NCBI GenBank assembly: GCA_900768635.1
Contig: CAAGDP010000231.1
Coordinates: 1 to 38,344, forward strand
Origin: Enterobacterales bacterium
GTDB taxonomy: Bacteria; Pseudomonadota; Gammaproteobacteria; Enterobacterales; Succinivibrionaceae
DNA length: 38,344 nt
Reading direction: 5' to 3'
The notes beneath the pieces are model-generated. The model worked only from the letters and a program-made list of their open reading frames with translations. It did no database searches and was not told where the DNA came from. Position numbers and translations under genes: made by a program. Position 1 is the first letter of the stretch. The number at the start of each line of letters is the position of its first letter. This document shows, one piece after another, positions 8,801 to 18,186 of this stretch.

Positions 8801-11800
8801 TCATTATGTCTGGGATCGTAAATATTTTGCCTTAAGTCCTTCAACGGAGAAAGCCCCGGAACAACGGAGAGAAGCTCCGCTTTTAGGGTGGAGAATTCCG
8901 TCTGCTGACCTTACCTGGGAAAATATTCTGGAGCCTTCTAAAAATCCTCTTATTCGTGATCATCAGGTAGAGGATAATTTTGTTTATGCTGGTGCATCCT
9001 ATCTGGAGACATTACTGGAATGTGCAAGATCACTGGATCAGTCTTCCGGAAAAGCTGTTCAGAAGGATGGGAATGATGCTTCTATTTCAGAGTCGGAAAC
9101 AAATAATAATTTTATTGCGAAGAATGATTCCGGTGTAACTAACACCGGTTACGGCTTGAACAAAAAATGTTCCGGCTCAGATAAAAACATTACAGTTAAA
9201 GTAAATAATAATTGTCCATCCCTGGATGAACACAGCTGGATTAACCTGGAAGGGGTGGATATTCTTGCTCCTCTTTCCATGGAAAATCTTTCCGATTATA
9301 AGTCATTGCGGTGCCGGATCCTGCCTCTTACCCGTTCGGCGGTAATTTTAAGCAGATCCTATCTTTCCAAAGATCCCTGGCAGGAACATGTCAGGTGCCG
9401 GATTTTACCTGGCAATTCACCGGAGTTGTATGTAGATCTGGCTCCGGATAGCTGGGGTGACAGTAAACTCCATACCATATCCTCCCGGGAACTTTATGAT
9501 TTGGCCCGAACTTCCGGTTTGGGTTACGGGGAAAATTTCCGACTGGTGGATAAAGTAATATGTGCAGTTGACGCCGGAATTTTCCGGGTGGATCTTAAGT
9601 CCGCTGTTTGGGAATCTGATGCAAAGGCAAAAGGAAAGACCGGAATTACTATCGAATCTGACAGTCAATTTGCAGCAGGCACTGCGGAAAATGACTGGAT
9701 CAGCGGAGACAGGTCTGATATTTCATCCCGCCTGGTTATTCATCCGGGAATACTGGATGCTGCTTTTCAGGGATTGATCGGCCTTCTTTCCGCATTAGGC
9801 AACAGTGATACCTGTGCATATCTGCCGGTTAAATTTGACGGGGTAGGTGTCCGTCAGAATGTTTGTCCAACCTTTATTATGGGCAGATTAAAAAGTCAGG
9901 GTAAACGCAGTGTCCTTGCCGATTTCAGATTTTTTGATGCGGATGGTATCTGCGTGGCTGTTATCCGGGATGCCCGTTTTAAGAAACTTCCGGGAAAAGC
10001 AAATTATTTAAGCTCTGAGCCATCCCTGTATCATTATGAGATTAAACCTGCCTGGCATAATGAAATCAATTCCCCGGATGGGAATGAGGTACTGGACTCT
10101 CTTCTCGCCTGTCTTAAAAATTCTGATGTGTCAGAGGAGGAAGCTGATCCTGCAGATACCCGTAAACTCTGGTTTACGGAAGTTATGCCTCTTATTGAGC
10201 AGGCAGTGCTTTCCTACTGTTTTACTGCTTTCTGGAATATCTCCTGTTCATCTTCGAATGACAAGGTGGGTGAGATTTTCCGGGCAAGACTGAATCAGGG
10301 AACTCTTCCTCCATATATCTCCTATTTTCTGGATCTGCTAATCTCCCAGAATTTAATCGCCAGAGATGATAAGGATGAACTGCATTTCACCGAGCCGGAA
10401 GTTACCGGAACAGAGGCTTTGGCCTATGCATACCGTCGCCTGCCATCAGCTCTTCCGGAGATCCTGCCGGTATATCGGATAGGGATCATCCTTGAAGATA
10501 TTTTCCGTGAGATGCTGACATGTTCTGCTTCTCAGGATGAGGGTTACATCGATAGCAATAAGGGATTGTCTGATCCGAACAGATTGGTGTCCGGAACTGT
10601 AGATTTTTCTCATTATATTCCGGAACCAAATCTCCGTTCGGTTCTTTATACCGGCATGAGTAAAGCTTTGACCGCTCTGGTGAGGTTTATTTCCGGAAAA
10701 GCTGAAGATTGTAACAGTGCAATAAGAGCTGTGGAATTCGGCGGATCCTGTTTACTGCGGGAAGCATCCGGTCTGAGTGGTAAATCTCATCTTGTGCAGA
10801 TTTTTGAAGTGGCTGATGAAGATATTTCCTCCGAAAAATTATTTACTGATCAGGCTTTGGAAAAAATTGCCCGGGATGATGAGAATTTAGATCACGATAA
10901 ATTCGATCTGATTGTGATAAATAACCTTCTTCATAAAGTTCCGGACATGAGGTTATTACTGGAGGATCTTAAGAAGCACCTTGTTTCAGGTGGTGTAGTT
11001 GCGGTGATTGAACGAAATCAGGACTGGTGTGTGGATTTTGTTCAGGGGCTGAATGAAAACTGGTGGCGTTACTCTCCGGTGTTACATTTACAGGATCGTA
11101 AATCTTCATCTGTGATCTCTCCTTTGCAGTCTGCTGATGTGTGGGAAAGTATTATTTCCCAGGAGCTTGGTAGTGCTGCTGTTTATACCGAACCTGCCAG
11201 TCTTAATATCAGAGCTGGGTTGAGTCTTGTTCTTGGACAGAATCAGGATAATGTTTTATCAGATATGCTTCTGTCTGAATCTGAAGGAGACAGCATAGCT
11301 TCTGAAAATATTCGGACAGATGACAATGATAAATCTACAGTAGTTCTGGTTGTTACAGAGTCTTTATTCAAAGCCATTAATGCTGATCAGTCTTCTGTAT
11401 CAGCAGAATCCGGTGTGGTTGCATTGGCAGAATCTCTTTGGCTGAAGATTTGTGAAGAGGCAGAAGATCATCATTATCAGGTTAAGCTGGTTTGCTCCAA
11501 TAATGACACCTTCCTTAAAGGTATGATGAGCTGTGAGAGAGAAAATACTAATTCATTAACCGGGAAGCTTAAGGTGGTGTTCCTCTCCTCATCAGGATGG
11601 GATATATCCTCTGATCTTAATGATCATTCAGAAAATGAACCGGCTCTATCGGTAGTTTTAGCACAGCTGTCATCTTTAAGCACGAATTTAAACAGTTTGC
11701 TCACTTCGGAGCAGAATTTACCGACTGCAGAGAAACCTGCAGTTCAGCTGTACGTGGTAGCATCCGGAGGTCTTAATATTCCGGAACAACGGGGAATATG

Positions 11801-14690
11801 GGGCGTTGCCCGGGTTATCAGAAATGAATATTCGCAACTTAATGTAACTGTTGTGGATGCGGAAAGTTCTGATGCTCTCAGATTGTTATCCTCAGGAAAT
11901 TCATTTGCTTCAGCTTCTGAATTTTGTACAGACTCCACAGCAGATTCGGTTTCTTCTGGATTCTCCAGGGAATTATTCCGGAAAGAGGCAGAAGATCTTG
12001 CCAGTGGCTTGATCCGGGAAATCTTCAGCCCGGATGGGTTGGATGAAGTTATTCTGGGATCAGCATACCGGGGCAGGCCGGTGATCAGGGGATCCGTAGA
12101 TCCGGTCAACGGTGAGTTTTTACCGTACAGGAATAAATCACCGTCTTCCCACCGGAGAGATGATAACAGTAGTGTTCTTTCCGAATCCTATAGAAATTTC
12201 GGGAAGGATCTTCCACTTTTTACTCGTACTTTGGATTTTACCGCCCCGGGAAGATTGCGCAATCTTATCTGGAAAAAGAGTCCGGTTAACTCACCGGCAG
12301 AAGGCGAAGTTTTAGTTGAAGTTGCATATACCGGCCTTAATTTCCGGGATGTAATGATGACTATGGGGCTGGTACCTGATGATGTTCTGGAGAAGGGCTT
12401 TTCAGGACCTTATCTCGGTCTGGAATTTTCCGGAGTTGTGCTCCGGGTTGGAGAGGGAGTTACCCGGGTAGTTCCCGGAGATCGTGTTATGGGTTTCGGC
12501 TCCTCATCCTTCAGTGATTTGCTTACGGTTCCGGATTTTGCGGTGGCAAAGGTCCCTGAAACTTGGTCTCTTGCCGAAGCCTCTTCTGTTCCTATTGTAT
12601 TTTTCACTGCCTGGTATGCCATTACCGTTCTTGCCCGGATGGAAAAGGGAGAGTCGCTACTTATTCACGGTGCCGCCGGCGGAGTGGGCATAGCTGCAAT
12701 TCAGATTGCATCATATCTGGGGCTTAAGGTATATGCTACCGTTGGATCTCCGGAGAAACAGGATTTTCTAAGAATGCTGGGGATAGAGCATATCTATAAC
12801 TCCCGTGATTTGTCCTTCCGGGAAGCAATTCTGAGAGATACCTGCGGGGTAGGTGTTGATGCAGTTCTTAACTGTCTTTCCGGTGAAGCCATGCGGGAGA
12901 GTCTGAGAGTCTTAAAACCTTTCGGCCGTTTTATGGAGCTGGGCAAACGGGATTTTGTGGAGAATTCCGATCTAGGCATGCGAGCTCTTCGGGAAAATAT
13001 CAGTTATTTTGCCATTGATGCTGATCAGCTTATTAAATTCAGCCCGGAAAAATCTTTCTCGCTCTTTAATCAGGTGGTGGATCTTTTTAAACAGGGTGTG
13101 CTCTATCCTCTTCCTTACACAGTATTCAGTTCTGATGATGTACTGCAGGCTTTTCAGTATATGCAACAGGGTTGTCAGATCGGTAAGGTGGTTATAAATC
13201 ATCTTAGACCGGTGCAGAAATTTAATAATAACCGGAATGCTGAACTTGATAAGAGCCTGACTTATAAACTTAATAACCATGAGAATGATGTATCTGCCGT
13301 AGCAGATCATGCTGTTGATCATAAAGCTCTTTTCCGGAAAGAGGATACCTGGCTTGTTACCGGCGGGACCCGGGGTTTCGGCTTTGCCTGTGCCTTATAT
13401 CTTTTAGATCAGGGTGTTGGCAATGTAGTTCTGGTATCCCGCAGCGGTCTTAAAGATCCTGAACTCCGGGAAATACTTGATACCCGGTATAAAGATCGGG
13501 CTGTGGTGAAATGTTGTGATGTGTCTGATTTTAATCAGGTGCAATCCCTGTGGCAAAGACTTCAGGAGCAAAGAATGCAGATCACCGGTATTGTTAATGC
13601 TGCCGCCGTATTTAAGGATCGCCTTCTGAAGGATCTTCAGGAAGAGGATTTCAGAGAGGTATGGCAAGCTAAGTATCAGTCTGCATTAAATATGCACAAG
13701 GTATCTTTCCAGTCTCCTTTGAAATATTTTGTGGTGTTTTCATCCATATCCTCAGCTGTAGGTAATGTGGGTCAGGCTAATTATGTAGCTGCCAATATTG
13801 CTCTGGAATCTCTTATTGAGCAACGTTGCTCGCAAAATCTTCCGGGTCTTGCCATTGAATGGGGACCTGTAGGAGATGTGGGATTTCTTAGTTCACAGAA
13901 GCAGGTTAAGTCTTCTCTGGAGTCTGCCCTGGGATATGAGGCTCTTAAGAGCTGTGATGCATTAAGTGTCCTGCCGAAACTTCTGAAGAAGAATGGTACC
14001 TTTATTGTTGCCAATGTAAGTTGGCAGGCGGTAGATGAATCATTTGGTGTTATGAGCCACCGTTTTTATTCATTAGCCCGGAGTGAAGGTAAATCAGGAA
14101 AAGTTAAAGACAGCAGTCTTGCATCTCAGATTAACGGCAAATCACGAAATGAAGCTGTGGATTTGGTGGTGAAGATGCTTATCGGGGAAATTGCAGAAAC
14201 CATGGGTTTCGGACCGGATCAGGTGAAAGCTGATGATAATCTTCAGGCTTTGGGACTTGATTCTCTTATGGCTATGGACTTGCTGGTTTCCATTGAAAAA
14301 CAGACCGGCATCCGTTTTTCAGTAATGACTCTTCAGGATTCCCCTACAGTCAGAAAACTTGCGGAAAAGATTTTGGATCGGATGAATACCCGGTCATCAG
14401 ATCAGGAGAACAATTCTCAAAAAGGGTCTTCATCTGTATCAGATGTAAATTCTTATGAGAAAGATTTGGTTTCTGGATCAGAAGCAGAATCAAAATCTGA
14501 ATCTGAAACTGATCTTTCCCGGAATCGAGTTGTTCAGGAGGTTCTTCATATTCATGGTGGTGCGGAGGAACTGGAGAGATTACAAGAGGATCTGCAGGAA
14601 TTACAAGAAGAGCAATGTAAAGCAGGCCGGAATGATAAGAGTGATGATCCAAATGATAACGAATCAGGGGAGTATTTAAATGGTAACTGA
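5886..14690 (+). CDS. Single-module highly reducing type I polyketide synthase (KS-AT-DH-MT-like-ER-KR-ACP)
   Basis: Multidomain iterative synthase of 2934 residues. KS has C181 (DTACSSSL), H317 (EVHGTGT) and H368 (GHMEP). AT runs from about 586 to 880 with nucleophile S681 (GHSMGE) and YPFH at 782-785, suggesting malonyl. DH has H1026 and D1291 (HPGILDAAFQ), separated by an Asn/Ser-rich insert at about 1048-1115. A methyltransferase-like region spans about 1400-1740, but its SAM motif is degenerate (EFGGSC, 1617-1622). A structural pseudo-KR follows, then ER (about 2120-2440, HGAAGGVG at 2261-2268), KR (TGGTRGFG at 2492-2499; S2620, Y2633) and ACP (S2793 in LGLDSL). There is no thioesterase; the last 100 residues are acidic and helical. 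Expected product is a reduced acyl-ACP. It overlaps the oxoamine synthase gene by 11 bases. From memory, Burkholderia capsule I WcbR is comparable. Confidence 0.93.
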   Translation: MTEKVFGKVQDIAVVGMAFRFPAGIDSCKKLWDFMSQGNCAISEIPADRWPTDLYQDPDKNIPGRSKNFCAGVLERIRDFDASFFGISPREAEWLDPQQRILLETVYECMEDAGIRPSLLKGTQCGVYTGISSLDYGLQAPADLPSISAYTMTGNTFSLASNRISYVFDLHGPSISMDTACSSSLVTLHQACQDLRSGRVSCALVCGVHLLQNPYSFIGFSKASMLSPTGTCHPFAADANGYVRSEGCAVLLIKPLEDAVRDKNRIYGVIKASGVNTDGARKKGLTIPSQEAQAELMTRVLKDSGLSFSDFDYVEVHGTGTPVGDPVEAASVSKVYGNKVPGPEGENINSGCFEKSLPISSAKGYLGHMEPVSGLASFIKAVLCLGHKALPPVPFAFTPNPNIDFDDLGVFCPAQGISLAKEGRKTCTAGVNSFGFGGANAHVILQWRDWDCMSFANSDEDLVKTPQFDNDREKSCEPVALSGKNVAEEITTPSFQENLQGFFLSAESRDSLKGLACAYGSFLVDNPVKNIADLSQAVLQKRDLFTHRLAVLCSREEELVSALLDFARNGESSQVITSVVKKPYKKIAFVFNGNGAQYLGMGRDLYNESKVFKSVIDDLSPDIASYIGISVKDIISGAVADDPEFIRCTRIAQPMIFSIQVGIAEVLKSYGIVPEMTCGHSMGEIAAVYVAGKLSRSEAIKVICIRSMLQDRSRDQGRMAVVSLSPQDFAGVTKDLGVANVAVAAFNSADNITISGDISSLEILGRYFREHHIFFKLLDVDYPFHSSFMDEIHQDVLQELKDIGECSPDGRSEGETVFYSTVYGRRLQDGENLNSEYWWHNIRDQVLFAPAVTAVAGDGADYILEIGPDAILQRYLRDALKSVSSSDHRQGAVITDSNSSTSLPVVKAALSRKNTHFRQLMEVVLDNLNQFQKLSDIQNSADGDVSSPNAYVPDVSTVSDLSVEKDVFYDLPHYVWDRKYFALSPSTEKAPEQRREAPLLGWRIPSADLTWENILEPSKNPLIRDHQVEDNFVYAGASYLETLLECARSLDQSSGKAVQKDGNDASISESETNNNFIAKNDSGVTNTGYGLNKKCSGSDKNITVKVNNNCPSLDEHSWINLEGVDILAPLSMENLSDYKSLRCRILPLTRSAVILSRSYLSKDPWQEHVRCRILPGNSPELYVDLAPDSWGDSKLHTISSRELYDLARTSGLGYGENFRLVDKVICAVDAGIFRVDLKSAVWESDAKAKGKTGITIESDSQFAAGTAENDWISGDRSDISSRLVIHPGILDAAFQGLIGLLSALGNSDTCAYLPVKFDGVGVRQNVCPTFIMGRLKSQGKRSVLADFRFFDADGICVAVIRDARFKKLPGKANYLSSEPSLYHYEIKPAWHNEINSPDGNEVLDSLLACLKNSDVSEEEADPADTRKLWFTEVMPLIEQAVLSYCFTAFWNISCSSSNDKVGEIFRARLNQGTLPPYISYFLDLLISQNLIARDDKDELHFTEPEVTGTEALAYAYRRLPSALPEILPVYRIGIILEDIFREMLTCSASQDEGYIDSNKGLSDPNRLVSGTVDFSHYIPEPNLRSVLYTGMSKALTALVRFISGKAEDCNSAIRAVEFGGSCLLREASGLSGKSHLVQIFEVADEDISSEKLFTDQALEKIARDDENLDHDKFDLIVINNLLHKVPDMRLLLEDLKKHLVSGGVVAVIERNQDWCVDFVQGLNENWWRYSPVLHLQDRKSSSVISPLQSADVWESIISQELGSAAVYTEPASLNIRAGLSLVLGQNQDNVLSDMLLSESEGDSIASENIRTDDNDKSTVVLVVTESLFKAINADQSSVSAESGVVALAESLWLKICEEAEDHHYQVKLVCSNNDTFLKGMMSCERENTNSLTGKLKVVFLSSSGWDISSDLNDHSENEPALSVVLAQLSSLSTNLNSLLTSEQNLPTAEKPAVQLYVVASGGLNIPEQRGIWGVARVIRNEYSQLNVTVVDAESSDALRLLSSGNSFASASEFCTDSTADSVSSGFSRELFRKEAEDLASGLIREIFSPDGLDEVILGSAYRGRPVIRGSVDPVNGEFLPYRNKSPSSHRRDDNSSVLSESYRNFGKDLPLFTRTLDFTAPGRLRNLIWKKSPVNSPAEGEVLVEVAYTGLNFRDVMMTMGLVPDDVLEKGFSGPYLGLEFSGVVLRVGEGVTRVVPGDRVMGFGSSSFSDLLTVPDFAVAKVPETWSLAEASSVPIVFFTAWYAITVLARMEKGESLLIHGAAGGVGIAAIQIASYLGLKVYATVGSPEKQDFLRMLGIEHIYNSRDLSFREAILRDTCGVGVDAVLNCLSGEAMRESLRVLKPFGRFMELGKRDFVENSDLGMRALRENISYFAIDADQLIKFSPEKSFSLFNQVVDLFKQGVLYPLPYTVFSSDDVLQAFQYMQQGCQIGKVVINHLRPVQKFNNNRNAELDKSLTYKLNNHENDVSAVADHAVDHKALFRKEDTWLVTGGTRGFGFACALYLLDQGVGNVVLVSRSGLKDPELREILDTRYKDRAVVKCCDVSDFNQVQSLWQRLQEQRMQITGIVNAAAVFKDRLLKDLQEEDFREVWQAKYQSALNMHKVSFQSPLKYFVVFSSISSAVGNVGQANYVAANIALESLIEQRCSQNLPGLAIEWGPVGDVGFLSSQKQVKSSLESALGYEALKSCDALSVLPKLLKKNGTFIVANVSWQAVDESFGVMSHRFYSLARSEGKSGKVKDSSLASQINGKSRNEAVDLVVKMLIGEIAETMGFGPDQVKADDNLQALGLDSLMAMDLLVSIEKQTGIRFSVMTLQDSPTVRKLAEKILDRMNTRSSDQENNSQKGSSSVSDVNSYEKDLVSGSEAESKSESETDLSRNRVVQEVLHIHGGAEELERLQEDLQELQEEQCKAGRNDKSDDPNDNESGEYLNGN

Positions 14691-16068
14691 AAATAAATTC
14701 TCCGGTGTGTTAAGCAGGATCCTCCGGGAAAAGTCACGTGATCGGGATGATAAGGCTCCGGAAGGAGTTTCGGCCGGTTATACCTCTTCTGTATCCTGCG
14801 CTAAGGAAGATGTCTCCCGTTATGATGTTTATACCGATTTTGCACGTCATCCTCTTATGCAAAAGATAACGGTGATGAGGACGTTAAGCAAAAACTTCCA
14901 TCTTTCAGATCCATATTTCAGGACTTTATGTAATGTTAACGGAGTACTTGCTACTGTTGATGGCAAGGAGGTGATTAATTTTTCCAGCTACAACTATCTG
15001 GGACTTAATGACGATCTGTGGGTACGGGAAGTAGCTATGGCCGCTGTTGAAAAGTATGGCACTTCGGTGGGAGCAAGTCGTCTGGTGGCAGGGGAACGGG
15101 ATTTTCAGCAGGTATTGGAAAGGAAAATTGCCCGGATTTATGGTGCTGATGATGCTGTGGTTATGGTTAGCGGTCATGCCACAAATGTAAGTGTGATCAG
15201 CACTATTTTTGGAGCTGATGATTTGGTGCTGTTTGATTCATTAGATCATAACAGCATTATTGAAGGGATAAAGTTGTCCGGTGCCAGGTATTTTCCATAC
15301 CCACACAACGACTTGAATGCTTTGGAAGCTCTGTTAAAAGTTCACCGGCATAAATATAAGAGAGTTCTGATAGTTACTGAAGGTTTGTTCAGTATGGATG
15401 GAGATCTTCCGGATCTGCCGTCTCTTATTAATCTTAAACATCATTACGGATGTCTTCTGATGGTGGATGAGGCCCATGCTCTGGGAGTTTTGGGCAGGCA
15501 CGGGCTGGGTCTTCATGAATACTGGGCGGAACAGCTTAAAAGCGGAGAGGATGAAATCAAAGCCTATACCGGTTATTTGCAAAGAAGTACTGATATTTGG
15601 ATGGGAACATTAAGTAAAACTCTTTCCTCCTGCGGTGGTTATGTGGCCGGATGTCAGGATCTTATTGATATTTTACGTTGTTCTGCACCGGGTTTTGTGT
15701 ACAGCGTAGGTATTTCCGCTCCTGCTTCCGAGGCTTCATCTGCTGCCATAGATATTATGCTTTCCGAACCGGAAAGAGTTTCCAGATTACAGGCCAATGC
15801 CCGTCTTTTTTATGATTATGCCGTATCTTCAGGTCTTAATGTGGGCAGATGTCAGGGGTTTGCAGTTATTCCGGTAATTATTGGAAGCTCCCGAAAGGCT
15901 GTAGATCTCGCCCAGAAACTCCTTGAGGAGGGAATTAATGCCCGGCCAATCATCCATCCTGCTGTGGAGGAAAGAATGGCCAGACTGAGATTTTTTATCA
16001 ATAAAGATCATACACCGGAGATGATTCAAAAGACCGTTGAAACCGTTGCACGGCTTTTACAGGAATGA
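14680..16068 (+). CDS. PLP-dependent alpha-oxoamine synthase (AONS/SPT/KBL family)
   Basis: Family members condense an amino acid with an acyl thioester, losing CO2 and giving an alpha-amino ketone. The 462 residues have a 40-residue N-terminal extension, then FSSYNYLGL, YGTSVGASRLVAG and the PLP-site VDEAHALG (D263, H266). The Schiff-base lysine is K313 in TLSKTLSSCGG. The ATG lies inside the 3' end of the synthase gene, with GGGGAG seven bases upstream, so translation is coupled and an acyl-ACP substrate is likely. It thus plausibly releases the polyketide chain. The amino acid (serine, alanine, glycine) cannot be read from sequence. Biotin-pathway BioF is unlikely given the context. From memory, Burkholderia WcbT is the closest described case. 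Confidence 0.9.
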   Translation: MVTENKFSGVLSRILREKSRDRDDKAPEGVSAGYTSSVSCAKEDVSRYDVYTDFARHPLMQKITVMRTLSKNFHLSDPYFRTLCNVNGVLATVDGKEVINFSSYNYLGLNDDLWVREVAMAAVEKYGTSVGASRLVAGERDFQQVLERKIARIYGADDAVVMVSGHATNVSVISTIFGADDLVLFDSLDHNSIIEGIKLSGARYFPYPHNDLNALEALLKVHRHKYKRVLIVTEGLFSMDGDLPDLPSLINLKHHYGCLLMVDEAHALGVLGRHGLGLHEYWAEQLKSGEDEIKAYTGYLQRSTDIWMGTLSKTLSSCGGYVAGCQDLIDILRCSAPGFVYSVGISAPASEASSAAIDIMLSEPERVSRLQANARLFYDYAVSSGLNVGRCQGFAVIPVIIGSSRKAVDLAQKLLEEGINARPIIHPAVEERMARLRFFINKDHTPEMIQKTVETVARLLQE

Positions 16069-16149
16069 AATGATAGCAGACAGTATCAGCTGCTACAGCA
16101 AAATCAAAAGATGAAGTGACAGAGAAGTAATGAACCAAAGGAAAGGTAA

Positions 16150-17394
16150 GTGTTAACAGGAATGCTATCAATTATAAAAAGAACAAGGCAGTACATGCTA
16201 TGCGCCGGCTTTATGGCAGTTTCGCTGTTTACAGGATGTACCTTTCCTCACAGTGGTCCATCCTATGGATCTATAACCGAAATTGCAGAGCAGGCGGAAT
16301 CTTATCCTGTTTCACTTATCCCTTTTGATCATCGCATCAAGGATATTCTGATCAAACAGGAAAACTCCAGGACTTTTAAGGAAGCCTTTGGAAATGTAAA
16401 ACCGGATCATTACCGGATTAATGGCGGGGATGTAATTGATATTTACATTTGGGAAAGTGCTCCGGCGTTACTGTTTGGAACCAAGGAATACAGTGCCGAG
16501 GATTTATCGGTAAGTTCCGAGAAACTGCCGTCCCAGACTGTGGAAGAGGACGGATATATAGCAGTTCCTTTTGCAGGAAGGATTAATGCCCGGGGGAGGA
16601 CGGTCAGTGAGTTACAGAAGGACATTTTGAATCTTCTTAATGGCAAGGCTAATAACCCTCAGGTTTTGGTTCAGATAACAAACCGGCCCTTTTCTCAGGC
16701 TATTGTCATAGGGGATGTGAATAACAGCAAGAGTATCCCTCTTACTCCGAAAGGGGAAAGGATACTGGATGCAGTAGCTGCAGGATCCGGAGTTAATCAG
16801 AGTTTTAATAAGGTTATGCTCAGTTTAAGCAGAAATGGCAAAACTGTGGACATGCCTCTGGAAAGTGTTATTAAGGATCCTTCCCAGAATATTTATCTGT
16901 ATGCCAATGATGTTCTGGTTGCTATGTATCAGCCCTGGACATACACGGTTCTTGGTCCATCAGGAAAAAATCAGGAAGTTAAACTGGAAGCTACAGGATT
17001 AAACCTTATTCAGGCTTTGGCCAGGGCGGGCGGACTTAATGACAATATTTCAGACCCGCGGGGAGTATTTATTTTCCGGTATGAGGATAGGGAAATTTTT
17101 GAAGCTCTTCTCAGGAGTATTAATAATCAGGAAAAAGGCACGGAAATCACAGCTTCCTATGCGAAGCTTTCCGGTGAATTTGGAAACCTGAAGAAAATTC
17201 CGGTGGTATATCAGGTGGATTTTGCTAATCCGCGAACGATATTTGATGCTCAGAACTTTAATGTGAAAAACGGGGATGTAATGTATCTGGCCTCATCCTC
17301 CGGATATGAAATCACCAAGTTTTTACGGATGATAGGCCTTATGATTAATCCGGTTGTTTCCTGGGGAAACACTGTAAATAACCTGTCCAATTAG
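16150..17394 (+). CDS. kpsD: Outer-membrane polysaccharide export lipoprotein (BexD/CtrA/KpsD-like, Wza family)
   Basis: Forms the outer-membrane/periplasmic channel for capsule secretion. A lipoprotein signal with lipobox LFTGC (Cys30 from the GTG) precedes the Poly_export domain, recognisable in HYRINGGDVIDIYIWE and EEDGYIAVPFAGRI. A SLBB-like segment follows, and a second near TYTVLGPSGKNQEV. At 414 residues it matches the short BexD/CtrA/WcbC type rather than the 558-residue E. coli KpsD. GTG at 16150 has AAGGAAAGG just upstream; ATG at 16162 is an alternative that retains the signal peptide. The inner-membrane export genes follow at once, making a complete OPX-PCP-ABC set. Confidence 0.9.
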   Translation: MLTGMLSIIKRTRQYMLCAGFMAVSLFTGCTFPHSGPSYGSITEIAEQAESYPVSLIPFDHRIKDILIKQENSRTFKEAFGNVKPDHYRINGGDVIDIYIWESAPALLFGTKEYSAEDLSVSSEKLPSQTVEEDGYIAVPFAGRINARGRTVSELQKDILNLLNGKANNPQVLVQITNRPFSQAIVIGDVNNSKSIPLTPKGERILDAVAAGSGVNQSFNKVMLSLSRNGKTVDMPLESVIKDPSQNIYLYANDVLVAMYQPWTYTVLGPSGKNQEVKLEATGLNLIQALARAGGLNDNISDPRGVFIFRYEDREIFEALLRSINNQEKGTEITASYAKLSGEFGNLKKIPVVYQVDFANPRTIFDAQNFNVKNGDVMYLASSSGYEITKFLRMIGLMINPVVSWGNTVNNLSN

Positions 17395-17403
17395 AGATTG
17401 CTC

Positions 17404-18186
17404 ATGAGTGTTGCTGTTAATCCTTTTAAAAATACCCTGATGGTATGGAAAGCACTATTTTTAAAGGATTGCCTTGCTCGCTTTTTCGGGAGCAGAGGTG
17501 CTTGGGCCTGGCTGCTGATTGAACCGTCAGTGCATATCGCAGGTATGGCATTTATTTATGCTCTGATTAGAACCGGCACTATGGGAGGAGTTCCAACCCA
17601 GATCTGGATTATGGTGGGATTGGTTTCTTTCTTTTTGTTCCGGAGAACATCCGTTCAGGTGCTTCATAGTATTGATTGCAACAGGGCATTTTTTGCATTC
17701 AGGCAGGTTCGCCCTTTTGATGCGGCTGTTTGTAAGGGGGCGGTGGAAGCTTTTTCCATGTTTTATGTGGGAATAATTATCGCAGTTGTTTTCCTTTTCG
17801 CAGGGTATGACCTGACGCCGGCTAATGTGCTTACGGTGCTTGTAGGATTGACAGGACTCTGGTTATTGGGCCTTGGTTACGGGCTTATCTCTTCAGTGAT
17901 GATGCGTGTGGTTCCTGATTCCGGATTTTTATTACAGATAGTTATGCTTCCTTTAATGATTATTTCAGGGGTGATACTTCCTGTAACCAGAATACCTGAA
18001 CCTTATCGTCAATGGTTACTGTTTAATCCCATTCTTCATGGAATTGAGAAGATAAGGTTAGGTTTTTGGGCAGGTTACCATACGGTGGATGTGTCTCTGG
18101 GATATTTATACGCGTGGGTTCTTGTTTTGATAGTAATCGGTATGGCTTTGTATCGGGCATTGGAAACCAGATTGGTAAGGCAATGA
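17404..18186 (+). CDS. kpsM: Capsule ABC exporter, membrane subunit
   Basis: Inner-membrane permease of the ABC-2 type that moves lipid-linked polysaccharide across the cytoplasmic membrane. The sequence has about six hydrophobic segments. KDCLARFFGSRGAWAWLLIEPSVHI near the start and the late segment ISGVILPVTRIPEPYRQWLLFNPILHGIEKIR are typical of KpsM/BexB/CtrC. The ATG at 17404 is preferred because AGAG lies seven bases upstream; a TTG at 17398 in the same frame has no usable spacing. The stop overlaps the ATP-binding subunit start by four bases (ATGA). The family also exports teichoic acid and O-antigen, but the neighbours make capsule the clear choice. Confidence 0.92.
   Translation: MSVAVNPFKNTLMVWKALFLKDCLARFFGSRGAWAWLLIEPSVHIAGMAFIYALIRTGTMGGVPTQIWIMVGLVSFFLFRRTSVQVLHSIDCNRAFFAFRQVRPFDAAVCKGAVEAFSMFYVGIIIAVVFLFAGYDLTPANVLTVLVGLTGLWLLGLGYGLISSVMMRVVPDSGFLLQIVMLPLMIISGVILPVTRIPEPYRQWLLFNPILHGIEKIRLGFWAGYHTVDVSLGYLYAWVLVLIVIGMALYRALETRLVRQ

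Noticed and set aside
5886..16068. Colibactin- or siderophore-type hybrid cluster
   Set aside because: No NRPS domains, no thioesterase, no phosphopantetheinyl transferase and no resistance gene; the setting is a capsule export locus.
14680..16068. Biotin synthesis gene bioF
   Set aside because: Same fold family, but no other biotin genes nearby, a long N-terminal extension and coupling to the PKS argue against it.
18066..18182. Upstream extension of the kpsT frame
   Set aside because: It lies inside kpsM and encodes nothing like KpsT; the ATG at 18183 gives the correct length and an ATGA overlap.
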